From an uncultured Prevotellaceae bacterium (GTDB taxonomy: Bacteria; Bacteroidota; Bacteroidia; Bacteroidales; Bacteroidaceae): 64,000 nucleotides of DNA. The DNA is taken from positions 21,959 through 85,958 of the forward strand of contig CAMBDA010000007.1 in assembly GCA_945865175.1 (NCBI GenBank). Direction: 5' to 3'. Shown one piece after another: positions 45,733-55,206 of this stretch (positions are counted from its first letter, which is position 1; each line of letters starts with the position of its first letter). The notes beneath the pieces are model-generated. The model worked only from the letters and a program-made list of their open reading frames with translations, made no database searches and was not told the DNA's origin. A program made the position numbers and the translations under genes.

Positions 45733-47616
45733 ATGAATATGAAAAAAATGCGTTTCAGACAAATGACAGTATGGACGATAGCGTCTGCTCTGATATGTGC
45801 GGGTTGCTCCACTGATAATGGTTACTCAGAATACCAACGCACGGAAGCATCATTCATGCGAGATTTGGGAGGCGACGTTAGTTCTCTGCAATGGTGGAAA
45901 ACCGCCGTTACTCTGAAGGTGACTGTGGAAGCGGAAGGCAAGACAACACTATGGGCTATGTCAGAGGAGTTTGGCGGCATGCTATACGATATGGCTACAG
46001 TTGAAGGGAACGATGCTGTCAGTTTGACAGTTCCACAAGGCCAAGGCAACAAGGTATGCCTCGTTGCTATAAACAAGAACATGTATGATTCGCAAACCAT
46101 CACACTGACAGGCAAGGCCGAAGAACCAGTGACAGTGAGCCTTCATACCGCTGCTACCCGCGCCACAAGCGACTACACTCCCACCACACTCTACGGGAAC
46201 AGCGCAAAAGGGGATGCCGAATACTACCAGTTCACTCCTGAACAGATGGACGACTGGCACAACATGATGAGCATCATGAGCCAAGAAAGTGTGAACGCAA
46301 AGACGGGACACGGACTGAACGTGGACTACGAACTGGAATCGAACGGCCCGTTCTACATCACATGGGTAGCGGGAAACAGCCAGTCCACCTCACCACATGT
46401 GCTTGGCTATTATTACCACTCGCCTGGCACATACGAGGACATCCAATATGTAGATATAGCGGAGACGGAGGTCTATGATTATATAGACGGGCTTGCCAAG
46501 GTACAGTATCAAGTGAATGAGACCACGGCAGAGAAATATGGAGTGACTGCCAATCATTGGTATGGCGCCAACTTCGACATGAAAGACACTTGGGTCTCAA
46601 ACCCCACATGGGGACTGCGTGCCAACGACGACACCTATAGCTGTATGGCTGCCTACAAACGATATGGCAAAGGCATCACAGCACTTCGAGGCATTACCTT
46701 TAAAGTGGACGTTCCCAAGGGGATGCGCGTAGGATTCTATGACCGATGGGACATGACCCCACGCCCCGACCAGTACGACCGGCTTGTCAGATATGGCGTA
46801 AGGCCCTACACCACCCGCGACAACTTCATGGGAACAAGTTATTCGGCGGAGAGGATGAACGTGGTTAACCAGAACGGGAATTTCCGAAGCTTCATTGACG
46901 AGCACGAGCATGTGATGTGGATGGGTATGGAAAACGATATCACAGGCGGCGACCTTGACTGCAACGACGTTATCTTTGGTGTCACCGTGAAAATGGCCAT
47001 CTACAAGCCGGGAGTAGTGGAGCCGGATTTGCAACCCATTCCCGAATCTGACGAAGTGATGCCCTGGACCATTGCCTTCGAGGATGTGGCACGTAATGCC
47101 GACTTCGACTTCAACGATGCCGTCATTAAGCTAATGCCCGACCCAAAGAAAGAGCTATGCACTGTCACTGTAATGGCGGCGGGCAGCAAGGCAAGAATGT
47201 ATCTCCACTATGACGGTCCTGACGGTGACCAGAACCTTGGAGAGATACATGAACTGCTTGGTGGCAAGAGTACTGAATTCATAAATACGCCTATGTCCAT
47301 TGTCTCCACACCATTTGTGGAGGTGGGCAGCGTGAAATGGCCCAAGGGCTACAATGTAGCCACCGATGCCGGACGGTTCTACATTGAGATACAGCGCGGC
47401 ACTTGTGAGGAATGTACCGACATGATTACACTGGCCGACAGTCCCGGCAAGATGCCACAGGCCCTGCTCGTGGCAGGCGAATGGAAATGGCCCAAGGAGG
47501 GCACTCACATTTTCTCAACTTACCACATCTTCCCCTATTGGGCAAAGGATGCCACGAAAGTGAACTACTGGGGTTGGTACGGTTCGCCAACATCGGGCAA
47601 TTATGTAACTTATTAA
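45733..47616 (+). CDS. LruC/DUF4842-type lipoprotein with DUF4114 motif
   Basis: The 627-aa lipoprotein (lipobox ICAGC) has two aspartate-rich calcium-binding-like motifs: GGDLDCNDVIFGV near residue 406 (DUF4114-like) and DFDFNDAVIKL near 457 (start of the DUF4842/LruC region, which ends KWPKEGTHIFSTYHIFPYWA). LruC proteins are surface lipoproteins of uncertain function. It starts directly at the preceding stop codon. It is a clear paralogue of the next gene. Confidence 0.82.
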   Translation: MNMKKMRFRQMTVWTIASALICAGCSTDNGYSEYQRTEASFMRDLGGDVSSLQWWKTAVTLKVTVEAEGKTTLWAMSEEFGGMLYDMATVEGNDAVSLTVPQGQGNKVCLVAINKNMYDSQTITLTGKAEEPVTVSLHTAATRATSDYTPTTLYGNSAKGDAEYYQFTPEQMDDWHNMMSIMSQESVNAKTGHGLNVDYELESNGPFYITWVAGNSQSTSPHVLGYYYHSPGTYEDIQYVDIAETEVYDYIDGLAKVQYQVNETTAEKYGVTANHWYGANFDMKDTWVSNPTWGLRANDDTYSCMAAYKRYGKGITALRGITFKVDVPKGMRVGFYDRWDMTPRPDQYDRLVRYGVRPYTTRDNFMGTSYSAERMNVVNQNGNFRSFIDEHEHVMWMGMENDITGGDLDCNDVIFGVTVKMAIYKPGVVEPDLQPIPESDEVMPWTIAFEDVARNADFDFNDAVIKLMPDPKKELCTVTVMAAGSKARMYLHYDGPDGDQNLGEIHELLGGKSTEFINTPMSIVSTPFVEVGSVKWPKGYNVATDAGRFYIEIQRGTCEECTDMITLADSPGKMPQALLVAGEWKWPKEGTHIFSTYHIFPYWAKDATKVNYWGWYGSPTSGNYVTY

Positions 47617-47647
47617 TATTATTTATTAACTTATTATTTTATCTGTT

Positions 47648-49603
47648 ATGAAAGCATTAATGCAAAAACTAAATCCCGCATTATGGGTAATAGTTGTCTT
47701 TGCCTTGGCTTTTTCTGCCTGCAGTGAAGACACAGGATTGGCGGGTACAGAGAACGGGGAAAACAGCGGATGGCCGTTGAACAGCGTTGACCCCAAACAG
47801 ACATGGATGACATCTGAGACAGTGCAGTTAGACATCTCTATTGATGATGAAGCTGACATTACGGCTCAGACGATAATGAACGAAAAAGTGACCGTTCTGG
47901 GACAAAAACACCTGAAGGGGAGCGGCGTGATGTTCTTGGACGTTCCCCAAGGCATTGGGGGCAGCTTCGGACTGGTGTATGACGATGGCGTATCGCCCAA
48001 ACAATACCGACAGATAAACCTTACGGGCTACAATGCCAAGGTAATCGATGTTAATTTCCAGTCGGAGTCGGCTACACGTGGAGCTGCTCCAGCCCCACAA
48101 AGAGCGAGCACACGCGCTGCCACCGCCTCCTCGCTCTACGGCAAGAGCATTCTCGAAGACTGCGGTTATCTGAATTTCGGCCCATGGGGATGGGGGGATG
48201 TAAAGACAGCCTTGGTGGAGGCCAAAAATTCCAAAGATAACCTGTCCACCCTTATTGACTACGAGATCCAGAGCAACAAACTCCTTGAAGGTGGAGAATT
48301 ATTGTCAAACAACGACATTGTTATCTCTTTCCTTTACGGACACACGGGACAGACTGGAGCGCGTACATTAGGCTATTATTACCATTCAAAAGACACTTAC
48401 AGCGACATCGTATTCCAGGACATAGCGGAAGTGTTGACACTCGACTATTACAATGGGAAAGCCAAGGTGCAGTACCAATTAGATAACAAGCCTGAATGGT
48501 ACGATGCCAATTTCGATCACAAGGACACTCCTTCCAATCCTAATAATGCCAATCTGGAAGCCCGTCGCGGTGACGATGCCTATAACACACTGAATGTACA
48601 CGACTACTATGGCGACAGGGTGACAGCCATCAGAGGCATCACATTCAAACTATCCATACCCCAAGGCAAGGAATTCGGATTTTACCTGAGAACCAATGGT
48701 GCGTTAAGTTCCGACCAGAAGACAATTCTTACGAATCTGGGGGTGAGCGAAAGTAATATGCCACAATACAGTGCCAACTATTCTTGTGCAAACATGAACT
48801 TGAACACGACAAAAGGCAACTTCAGAAGTGCCATAGCTATCTATGACAACTTCACATTCATGGGACTGGATGACGATTTGAACGGAGGAGACTGCGACTG
48901 CAACGACGTAACCTTTGCCCTCTCCAACTCAAAGGGAGAGCCGTACATCCCGTATTTTACTGATGGTACAAAAAATAGCCAATGGAATCAGGAAGTCATT
49001 AACAAACACCCCGAGTACATCAACCCACCCACTCAAACAAAACTCCAATCGTGGACATTGGCTTTCGAGAATGCCGGTATGGACAACGACTTCGATTTCA
49101 ACGATGTCGTTCTGAAGGTGACTCCCAACACCACCACCCACACAGCTGAGGTGAAGCTGCTGGCAGCAGGAGCACAGCGCAGGACGGAGGTTTATTATGA
49201 TGGCACTTTGCTCGGTGAGGTACATAACCTGTTCGGTGTAGATACGAAGACAATGGTGAATACAACATCGACCACTGCCACAAAAAAAGCTGTCACCCTG
49301 AACAGCATAAAATGGCCAGAAAACGCAACAATGGAAGCACTACGTATGAACTTCTCACTGATGGTATATAACGAAGACGGCACACTGGACCGTAAGTTCT
49401 CGATGACAGACCTCCTTAACGACCAGAAATCGCCTCAGGCACTGTGCGTGGCAGGCGACTGGAAATGGCCAAAAGAGAGGACAAACATATACACCGCCTA
49501 TCCCCTCATCGGACTATGGGGCGTGAACTTCAACAATTCAGAGTACGGCAACTGGTATGCCTACCCCAAAGAAGATGCGGTGGTCACTCCATTGTCTGAA
49601 TAG
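47648..49603 (+). CDS. LruC/DUF4842-type lipoprotein, second paralogue
   Basis: The 651-aa lipoprotein (FALAFSACSEDTG) has the same order as its neighbour: a variable N-terminus, RAVTAIRGITFKLSIPQGKE-like region, GGDCDCNDVTFAL near 413, DFDFNDVVLKV near 481 and the end KWPKERTNIYTAYPLIGLWG. The two proteins differ most in their N-terminal halves, as expected for surface-exposed domains. Probably anchored in the outer membrane together with the OmpA-like protein. Confidence 0.82.
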   Translation: MKALMQKLNPALWVIVVFALAFSACSEDTGLAGTENGENSGWPLNSVDPKQTWMTSETVQLDISIDDEADITAQTIMNEKVTVLGQKHLKGSGVMFLDVPQGIGGSFGLVYDDGVSPKQYRQINLTGYNAKVIDVNFQSESATRGAAPAPQRASTRAATASSLYGKSILEDCGYLNFGPWGWGDVKTALVEAKNSKDNLSTLIDYEIQSNKLLEGGELLSNNDIVISFLYGHTGQTGARTLGYYYHSKDTYSDIVFQDIAEVLTLDYYNGKAKVQYQLDNKPEWYDANFDHKDTPSNPNNANLEARRGDDAYNTLNVHDYYGDRVTAIRGITFKLSIPQGKEFGFYLRTNGALSSDQKTILTNLGVSESNMPQYSANYSCANMNLNTTKGNFRSAIAIYDNFTFMGLDDDLNGGDCDCNDVTFALSNSKGEPYIPYFTDGTKNSQWNQEVINKHPEYINPPTQTKLQSWTLAFENAGMDNDFDFNDVVLKVTPNTTTHTAEVKLLAAGAQRRTEVYYDGTLLGEVHNLFGVDTKTMVNTTSTTATKKAVTLNSIKWPENATMEALRMNFSLMVYNEDGTLDRKFSMTDLLNDQKSPQALCVAGDWKWPKERTNIYTAYPLIGLWGVNFNNSEYGNWYAYPKEDAVVTPLSE

Positions 49604-49657
49604 TATTTAATGTTGATTAATGTCACAAGAGACACAGGCTAGTAGCAATACTTACGT

Positions 49658-51178
49658 ATGAACACCGCCAATCGACGTATTGTAGTCAATACTATTTACA
49701 TGTATGTACGCCTATTCACCATGATGGTGATAGGTCTCTACACATCGCGTTTAGCATTGGGTATACTAGGCATTTCCGACTACGGCCTCTTTTCTGTGGT
49801 AGGTGGCGTGCTGGCCATGTTTACTTTTATCAGCAGTTCCTTGGCCAACGCTACCTCCCGCTTTCTCAATGTGGAGATGGGCAAAAAAGACGGCGATGTC
49901 AACCGTGTCTTCAGCGTTAATGTACTGCTACATATTGCGTTAGCTGGCTTTATTTTCGTGTTGGCCGAGACCATTGGGCTTTGGTATATCTATAACATGC
50001 TGAATGTGGCGCCGGGCAAGCAGGAAGAGGCTCTATTCGTTTTTCATATTTCTGTCTTTACTTCTTGCCTTGGCATTATCAACACGCCTTATCAGAGCTT
50101 GTTCTTGGCACATGAGAGGTTCAATTTTCAAGCTAAGGTAGACATCTTCAATTCGTTCATACGTCTGGGTTGCATTCTCATGCTTTCGTTGTACGAAGGC
50201 GATAGAGCCCTGTATTTGTATAGTGTCATCTTCAGCTTGACCACTATTCTTTCCTTTGTCATCTATCAGTATGCCGCCCATCAGAGATGGCCTCAGATAG
50301 TCCGCCTCCGTTGGGTCAGGCAGTGGAGAGAATATCGTGATGTACTTGCCTTCGGCAATTGGAATCTGCTGGCCACCGTTTCCTATATGGCCCGTTCGTC
50401 GGGATCGGATTTGCTTCTGAACGCCTTCTTCGGCACAGCTGTCAATGGAGCGTATGCTGTTGGCAAAACCGTCAACAGTCATGTGTCCAACTTCTCATGC
50501 AATTTCGACATTGCCTCTTCTCCTCAGATTATCCAGGCATACGCATCTGGCGACCACAATCGAACGACTTATTTGGTTAACAAGACCGGGCGATACAATC
50601 TGCTACTTTTCAATCTGGTTTTCTTTCCTCTTTTCATCGAATTGGATGACGTCCTGCGCTTGTGGTTGGGTCAGGTGCCTGAAGGTGCACTGACGTTTGT
50701 CCAGCTCAATCTGATGGTGGCAGGTGTCTCGTTGACGTGCGGTGGCATCAGTCCTTTCATGCGTGCCTTCGGTCGAATCAAGTGGTTCCAGATAGAGTTG
50801 AGCTGCTTTTTCCTGATTTGCATACCCATAGGGTATTATCTGTTTTCCTTTGGATACCCTTCTTATTCTATTTTGATATTATTCATCATAGCAGACGTCT
50901 TGCATCGTATCGTTCAGTTGATCATGTTGCAATTCATTGCCGGCTTCGACTCTCTGGGCTATATCCGCGAGGCCTATGTCCGACCCTTTATAATAACTTT
51001 GCTGATGTCTTTTCTGGTTTACACATACAATTGTTACCCAGTGGCAGTTCCTCTCCATCCGTTATTGGTGGTGCTGCTGACAAGTATTGTTGCCTTGCTG
51101 TTGGTATGGACGATTGGAATTACATCAGAAGAACGTTATAACTTGATTAAGCGATGGGAAAAATGTTTTTGGATTTGA
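49658..51178 (+). CDS. Wzx-type polysaccharide flippase
   Basis: A 506-aa MOP-superfamily exporter with about 12-14 membrane spans, beginning RRIVVNTIYMYVRLFTMMVI and continuing GLYTSRLALGILGISDYGLF. It flips lipid-linked repeat units across the inner membrane. From here the base composition becomes clearly more AT-rich than in the genes before 49.6 kb, marking the variable half of the locus. Confidence 0.93.
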   Translation: MNTANRRIVVNTIYMYVRLFTMMVIGLYTSRLALGILGISDYGLFSVVGGVLAMFTFISSSLANATSRFLNVEMGKKDGDVNRVFSVNVLLHIALAGFIFVLAETIGLWYIYNMLNVAPGKQEEALFVFHISVFTSCLGIINTPYQSLFLAHERFNFQAKVDIFNSFIRLGCILMLSLYEGDRALYLYSVIFSLTTILSFVIYQYAAHQRWPQIVRLRWVRQWREYRDVLAFGNWNLLATVSYMARSSGSDLLLNAFFGTAVNGAYAVGKTVNSHVSNFSCNFDIASSPQIIQAYASGDHNRTTYLVNKTGRYNLLLFNLVFFPLFIELDDVLRLWLGQVPEGALTFVQLNLMVAGVSLTCGGISPFMRAFGRIKWFQIELSCFFLICIPIGYYLFSFGYPSYSILILFIIADVLHRIVQLIMLQFIAGFDSLGYIREAYVRPFIITLLMSFLVYTYNCYPVAVPLHPLLVVLLTSIVALLLVWTIGITSEERYNLIKRWEKCFWI

Positions 51179-52047
51179 AAGTTAAACTGTTTTACAGGCT
51201 GGCGCGCTATACAAACAACCGGTGGGGGTATATTTATTGGCAAAAGGCCAAAGCTCTGTATGAGGCGAATACGGGTAGACCGTTGGATTACCTCTGTCCA
51301 ATACTTTTGAGTGATAAACTGATGTGGCTTACCCGCTATTGGCAACATCCATTGAAGACAATGTGTGCTGATAAGTATATGGTTCGTAGTTATGTTAAGG
51401 AAAAAGGGTTAGAACACATTCTGATTCCGCTATTGCACGTATATGACAATGTGGATGAGATAGACTTCGATGCTTTGCCAAACAGTTTTGTGCTGAAGTG
51501 CAACCATGCTTCTGGATGGAATCTCATTGTTACTGACAAGTCTCAGATAGACTCAACAATGGTTAGACGGAAGTTTGCGGCTTATCTTCAGACTGATTTT
51601 TCTAACTATTTTTGTGAGATTCATTACAAAAATATTCCCCGAAAGATTGTCTGTGAGGAGTTAATTTCACATACAGCTCCTATCGAATATCAGTGCTGGT
51701 GTGTCAATGGTGAGCCCGACTCTCTGTTGGTCTGCCGCAAAAACTTCGACGGCTCCTACGATGCCTTTTCACATTCGTGCGATTTCAAACAACTGTATGA
51801 AAGGATTGAAGAGACTGAGAATAACGGAATCCTTAAAAAGCCGGAGTACCTTGACCAACTGTTGCACTATGCACGTGTTTTATCTGCTGATTTCCCTTTT
51901 GTTAGAGCCGATTTTTACGAGGTTGACGGTCAAGTCTATTTTGCAGAACTTACCTTTACGCCTGATTGCAACTATCTAAGTCACTACAATATGGAATTTC
52001 AACGTCGTTTAGGAGCCAAACTGATACTTCCAGAGAAATACAAGTAG
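51154..52047 (+). CDS. TupA-like ATP-grasp glycan-locus protein
   Basis: The 297-aa protein fits the TupA-like ATP-grasp family: ADKYMVRSYVKEKGLEHILI, LPNSFVLKCNHASGWNLIVT, IPRKIVCEELI, FPFVRADFYEVDGQVYFAEL and TFTPDCNYL. The family is common in capsule loci and thought to form amide or peptide-like links, e.g. in teichuronopeptide. It overlaps the flippase gene by 25 bp, so it is translated from the same message. Confidence 0.85.
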   Translation: MGKMFLDLKVKLFYRLARYTNNRWGYIYWQKAKALYEANTGRPLDYLCPILLSDKLMWLTRYWQHPLKTMCADKYMVRSYVKEKGLEHILIPLLHVYDNVDEIDFDALPNSFVLKCNHASGWNLIVTDKSQIDSTMVRRKFAAYLQTDFSNYFCEIHYKNIPRKIVCEELISHTAPIEYQCWCVNGEPDSLLVCRKNFDGSYDAFSHSCDFKQLYERIEETENNGILKKPEYLDQLLHYARVLSADFPFVRADFYEVDGQVYFAELTFTPDCNYLSHYNMEFQRRLGAKLILPEKYK

Positions 52048-52094
52048 CATCACTCCATATATTGATTATTGCGAAAAAAGCATATCGTATAACA

Positions 52095-53132
52095 ATGAAA
52101 ACAAAGATTGTATATTGCATAGTAAGCAACGATAAGGACATATACCTTGAACAGGCGTGGGCGTCGATTTATACACTCAGGAAACATAACCCTGATGCTG
52201 AGGTGATTCTGCTTGTGGATAAGGATACAGAATTGACACTTATTGGGAAGCGTAGCGGTATAAAGGAACTTGTCGCAGAGGTGAAGGCTGTCGAAACTCC
52301 TGTTGGGTATAATGCGATGCAACGCTCGCGTTACCTGAAAACGAACTTCAGGCACTTCATATCGGGCGACCTCCTTTTCATTGATGCCGACACCGTGATA
52401 GGTGGTTCGCTTGCAGGGGTTGACGACATTGATGCCGAGATTGCCTGTGTGCCTGACGAACACCGTCGTTTCAGCGACTTGCTTTCGATTGATTATGCAA
52501 AGAAAAGGATTAGTTCTGGATTTGGCATTCAGGAGTATGACTCAGAATTTTACTTCAATTCAGGCGTGATTTATGTGAAGGACACACCACGGATGCACGC
52601 TTTCTTTGCTGATTGGTATGAAGCTTGGAAGTATTCGGCTTTTGAAAGGAACACTCCTATAGATCAGCCAGCCCTATTTGTAGCAAACAAGAAGAATGGA
52701 TATTTAATAAAGGAACTTCCTGGATTCTACAACTGCCTGATTGCATGTAGCCTCAAATATTTATATGGCGGATTGATATTACACTTCTTTTCTGCCCCAG
52801 TCAACATGACGTCAAGTGAAATCTCCGTTTTCTACGACCACAGTTTCTTTATGAAATTGAAGGAATATGGGTGCATTGCACACGAAGTGAAAGAAATCCT
52901 CGATGACAAATCGAAGTGGTTTAATGTGCAGACGAACATTATTGATACAGCCCATTTAGTGTTCTTATGTAGTTATGTAGGTAATAACATCTATAAATCT
53001 TATAGAGAGAACACCTTGCTCTATAAAATGAATGAAAGGTTGTGTGCCTATAAGTTCATGATTAAAAACTATACAAAACAACTCAAGCAATACTACTTAC
53101 TTTTCAGAGAAGATATACTTCATCGGCAATAG
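52095..53132 (+). CDS. Glycosyltransferase, GT8-like nucleotide-sugar fold
   Basis: The start is set at 52095 (MKTKIVYCIVSNDKDIYLEQ) because residues before it overlap the ATP-grasp gene and are not conserved-looking. The 345-aa product has a Rossmann-like N-terminus, YLKTNFRHFISGDLLFIDAD with the metal-binding DAD, FYFNSGVIYVKDTPRMHAFF and DQPALFVA, typical of GT8-type transferases. The sugar is unknown. Confidence 0.85.
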   Translation: MKTKIVYCIVSNDKDIYLEQAWASIYTLRKHNPDAEVILLVDKDTELTLIGKRSGIKELVAEVKAVETPVGYNAMQRSRYLKTNFRHFISGDLLFIDADTVIGGSLAGVDDIDAEIACVPDEHRRFSDLLSIDYAKKRISSGFGIQEYDSEFYFNSGVIYVKDTPRMHAFFADWYEAWKYSAFERNTPIDQPALFVANKKNGYLIKELPGFYNCLIACSLKYLYGGLILHFFSAPVNMTSSEISVFYDHSFFMKLKEYGCIAHEVKEILDDKSKWFNVQTNIIDTAHLVFLCSYVGNNIYKSYRENTLLYKMNERLCAYKFMIKNYTKQLKQYYLLFREDILHRQ

Positions 53133-53168
53133 AAGATATACTTCTCGGACCAAGTAAGTATATCTTCT
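53108..53168 (+). repeat. Perfect 13-bp hairpin with an extra direct copy
   Basis: AGAAGATATACTT occurs at 53108-53120 (inside the gene end) and at 53131-53143. The inverted copy AAGTATATCTTCT is at 53156-53168. Either upstream copy can pair with the inverted one, giving a 13-bp perfect stem with a 12-nt or 35-nt loop, immediately past a stop codon. No T-run follows. Confidence 0.85.
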
Positions 53169-53178
53169 CTTAAAAATC

Positions 53179-54180
53179 ATGCAGTCAAATAAATCTTTAG
53201 TCTCTATAATTGTTCCTGTTTATAAAGCAGAGAAACACATCCGTCAGTGTGTTAACAGCCTATTGGCACAAACCTATACCAATATAGAGGTGATTTTGGT
53301 GGATGACGGTTCGCCTGATAATTGTGGAAAGATTTGTGACGAATATGCCGCGAAAGATTGTCGTGTGAAGGTGATACACCAACAGAATGGCGGGGTATCG
53401 GTTGCACGTCAGACAGGGATTGACCATGCGACAGGCGAGTATTCTATCCATGCTGATCCGGACGACTGGGTGGAACTGAACATGATTGAGGAACTTGTTG
53501 CCAAAGCGGTAGCAGGTAATGCGGATATGGTGATTTGTGATTTTTATAGAGAATCGAAGTCGGATAGAATCCATGTCTGTCAGAATCCTGGAGACGATTT
53601 GTCCGCAAGTGCGGTATTGCGAAAGATACTGTCTCAGCAGTTGCATGGTAGTTGCTGTAACAAGCTGGTAAAGCGTAGCCGTATTGAAGGGATAGGCTTT
53701 ACTCCCGAAGACCTGTGCATCTTGGAAGATGAACTGTACAATATCCGCATTTTGGCAAGAAAGATCAAGGTTTCTTATCTGCCAAAGGCTTTTTACCATT
53801 ATCGAGTAGAGAACGAGCATTCTCTTTGTAATACCATATCTGAAAAGAGCTTTAAGTCGAAAGTGAAGGCTGTCAGTGAGATAGAGTCCTTTTGTCTTGC
53901 GAACGTCGCTGGAATAGCTTTCCTTGATTTTATTCCAATTAAGCGGAATGTATTATTTGATGCCTTACGAACCAAGAGATATGAAGCTTTGAGGGAGCTC
54001 TACCCTGAGCAGAAAGAAGCGATGATAAAAAGTGGAACCCCGTATAGACTCTTAACTCCAGTTTCAAGTTGTATCGCATTGGCATTAAGAGGATATCCGG
54101 CATTGGCTTACACCCTTTACGACTGGAATATGAGGCTAATTAACTATTTGCAACAAATAAAGAGAATTGTTAAACGTTAA
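53179..54180 (+). CDS. Family 2 glycosyltransferase
   Basis: A 333-aa GT-A enzyme: VSIIVPVYKAEKHIRQCVNS, VDDGSPDNCGKICDEYAA and the metal-binding region IHADPDDWVELNMI. Residues after 220 end in a hydrophobic helix pattern (SCIALALRGYPALAYTLY). It lies just after the 53131-53168 hairpin, whose stem ends 10 bp before its ATG. Confidence 0.92.
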   Translation: MQSNKSLVSIIVPVYKAEKHIRQCVNSLLAQTYTNIEVILVDDGSPDNCGKICDEYAAKDCRVKVIHQQNGGVSVARQTGIDHATGEYSIHADPDDWVELNMIEELVAKAVAGNADMVICDFYRESKSDRIHVCQNPGDDLSASAVLRKILSQQLHGSCCNKLVKRSRIEGIGFTPEDLCILEDELYNIRILARKIKVSYLPKAFYHYRVENEHSLCNTISEKSFKSKVKAVSEIESFCLANVAGIAFLDFIPIKRNVLFDALRTKRYEALRELYPEQKEAMIKSGTPYRLLTPVSSCIALALRGYPALAYTLYDWNMRLINYLQQIKRIVKR

Positions 54181-54195
54181 AAAAATACCTACCTT

Positions 54196-55206
54196 ATGCA
54201 TGCACCTGTAATCTCCATTTCTATGCCAGCTTATAATGTGGAGAAATTTATTAGCGAGGCGATAGAAAGCATCTTGGCTCAAACATTCACTGACTGGGAA
54301 TTGATTATTGTGGATGACTGTTCCAAAGACAAGACATTGGCTATAGCGAGTGAATATGCGGCAAAGGATTCTCGGATTAGGATTATTAAAAGAAAAGAGA
54401 ATTCAGGAAGTGTTCGCTTACCTCGTTTAGATGGAGTTATGGCTGCGCATGGTACTTATATTTGTGCCATTGATTCGGATGATGCCATTGAGCCGGAGTA
54501 TCTACAAAAGATGATAGATCGGCAACGAGAAACAAGGAGCGATATAGTATTATGCCGGATGCGATTGTGCAATCAGGCACTTCAGGAAGATGGACGTATG
54601 ATACCAGATGCCCAATATAATATGAGTAAAATCTTCTGTGGAAAGGAGGCTGTAATAGCAACATTGGGAGGATGGCAGATTGCAATGAATGGCATGTTGG
54701 TTACTTCTGATTTGTACAAGGATTATGTGAAAAGGAATTACAACGCATTCATTAATGCTGTTTATGCAGATGAACTCGACCATCGTAAACTGTTGTTGGA
54801 GGCCTCTTTTGTTGCTATGGCAGATGCATCCTATTTATATAGGCAACAGTCTGGTAGTGTAATTCATCAAGTGAGCTTTCGAAGGTTTGATGAACTAAAA
54901 GTTGCTATATATTATCTGGATTTTGTTTTTCAAAACTTTTCCAATGACGGTGTCACTATCAATAAAGTTCTTCAGGAATGTTTGGAAAAGACATACCGTT
55001 GCCAACAGATGTTTCTTGCAAACAAGAAGGTATTTAAGAAGAAAGAACGTAATTATATTAGCAAGTTGATAAAGACAACTTATAAAAGGGTGACTTCTAA
55101 TGAAATCACTGGCTTAGGATTGAAATATAAACTGCTATCGGTTTCTTATACCCTGTTTATTGCCACTACATATATTATCAATGCTATTCTATCCTTGAAA
55201 AGATGA
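54196..55206 (+). CDS. Family 2 glycosyltransferase
   Basis: A 336-aa GT-A enzyme: ISISMPAYNVEKFISEAIES, VDDCSKDKTLAIASEYAA and the acidic site CAIDSDDAIEPEYL. The C-terminus has a hydrophobic end (YTLFIATTYIINAILSL). Its stop overlaps the next start by 4 bp (ATGA). Confidence 0.92.
   Translation: MHAPVISISMPAYNVEKFISEAIESILAQTFTDWELIIVDDCSKDKTLAIASEYAAKDSRIRIIKRKENSGSVRLPRLDGVMAAHGTYICAIDSDDAIEPEYLQKMIDRQRETRSDIVLCRMRLCNQALQEDGRMIPDAQYNMSKIFCGKEAVIATLGGWQIAMNGMLVTSDLYKDYVKRNYNAFINAVYADELDHRKLLLEASFVAMADASYLYRQQSGSVIHQVSFRRFDELKVAIYYLDFVFQNFSNDGVTINKVLQECLEKTYRCQQMFLANKKVFKKKERNYISKLIKTTYKRVTSNEITGLGLKYKLLSVSYTLFIATTYIINAILSLKR

Noticed and set aside
51966..52094. Longer N-terminus for the GT8-like gene
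   Set aside because: The extra 43 residues overlap the ATP-grasp gene and look unrelated to the fold. The ATG at 52095 begins a typical Rossmann-like strand.
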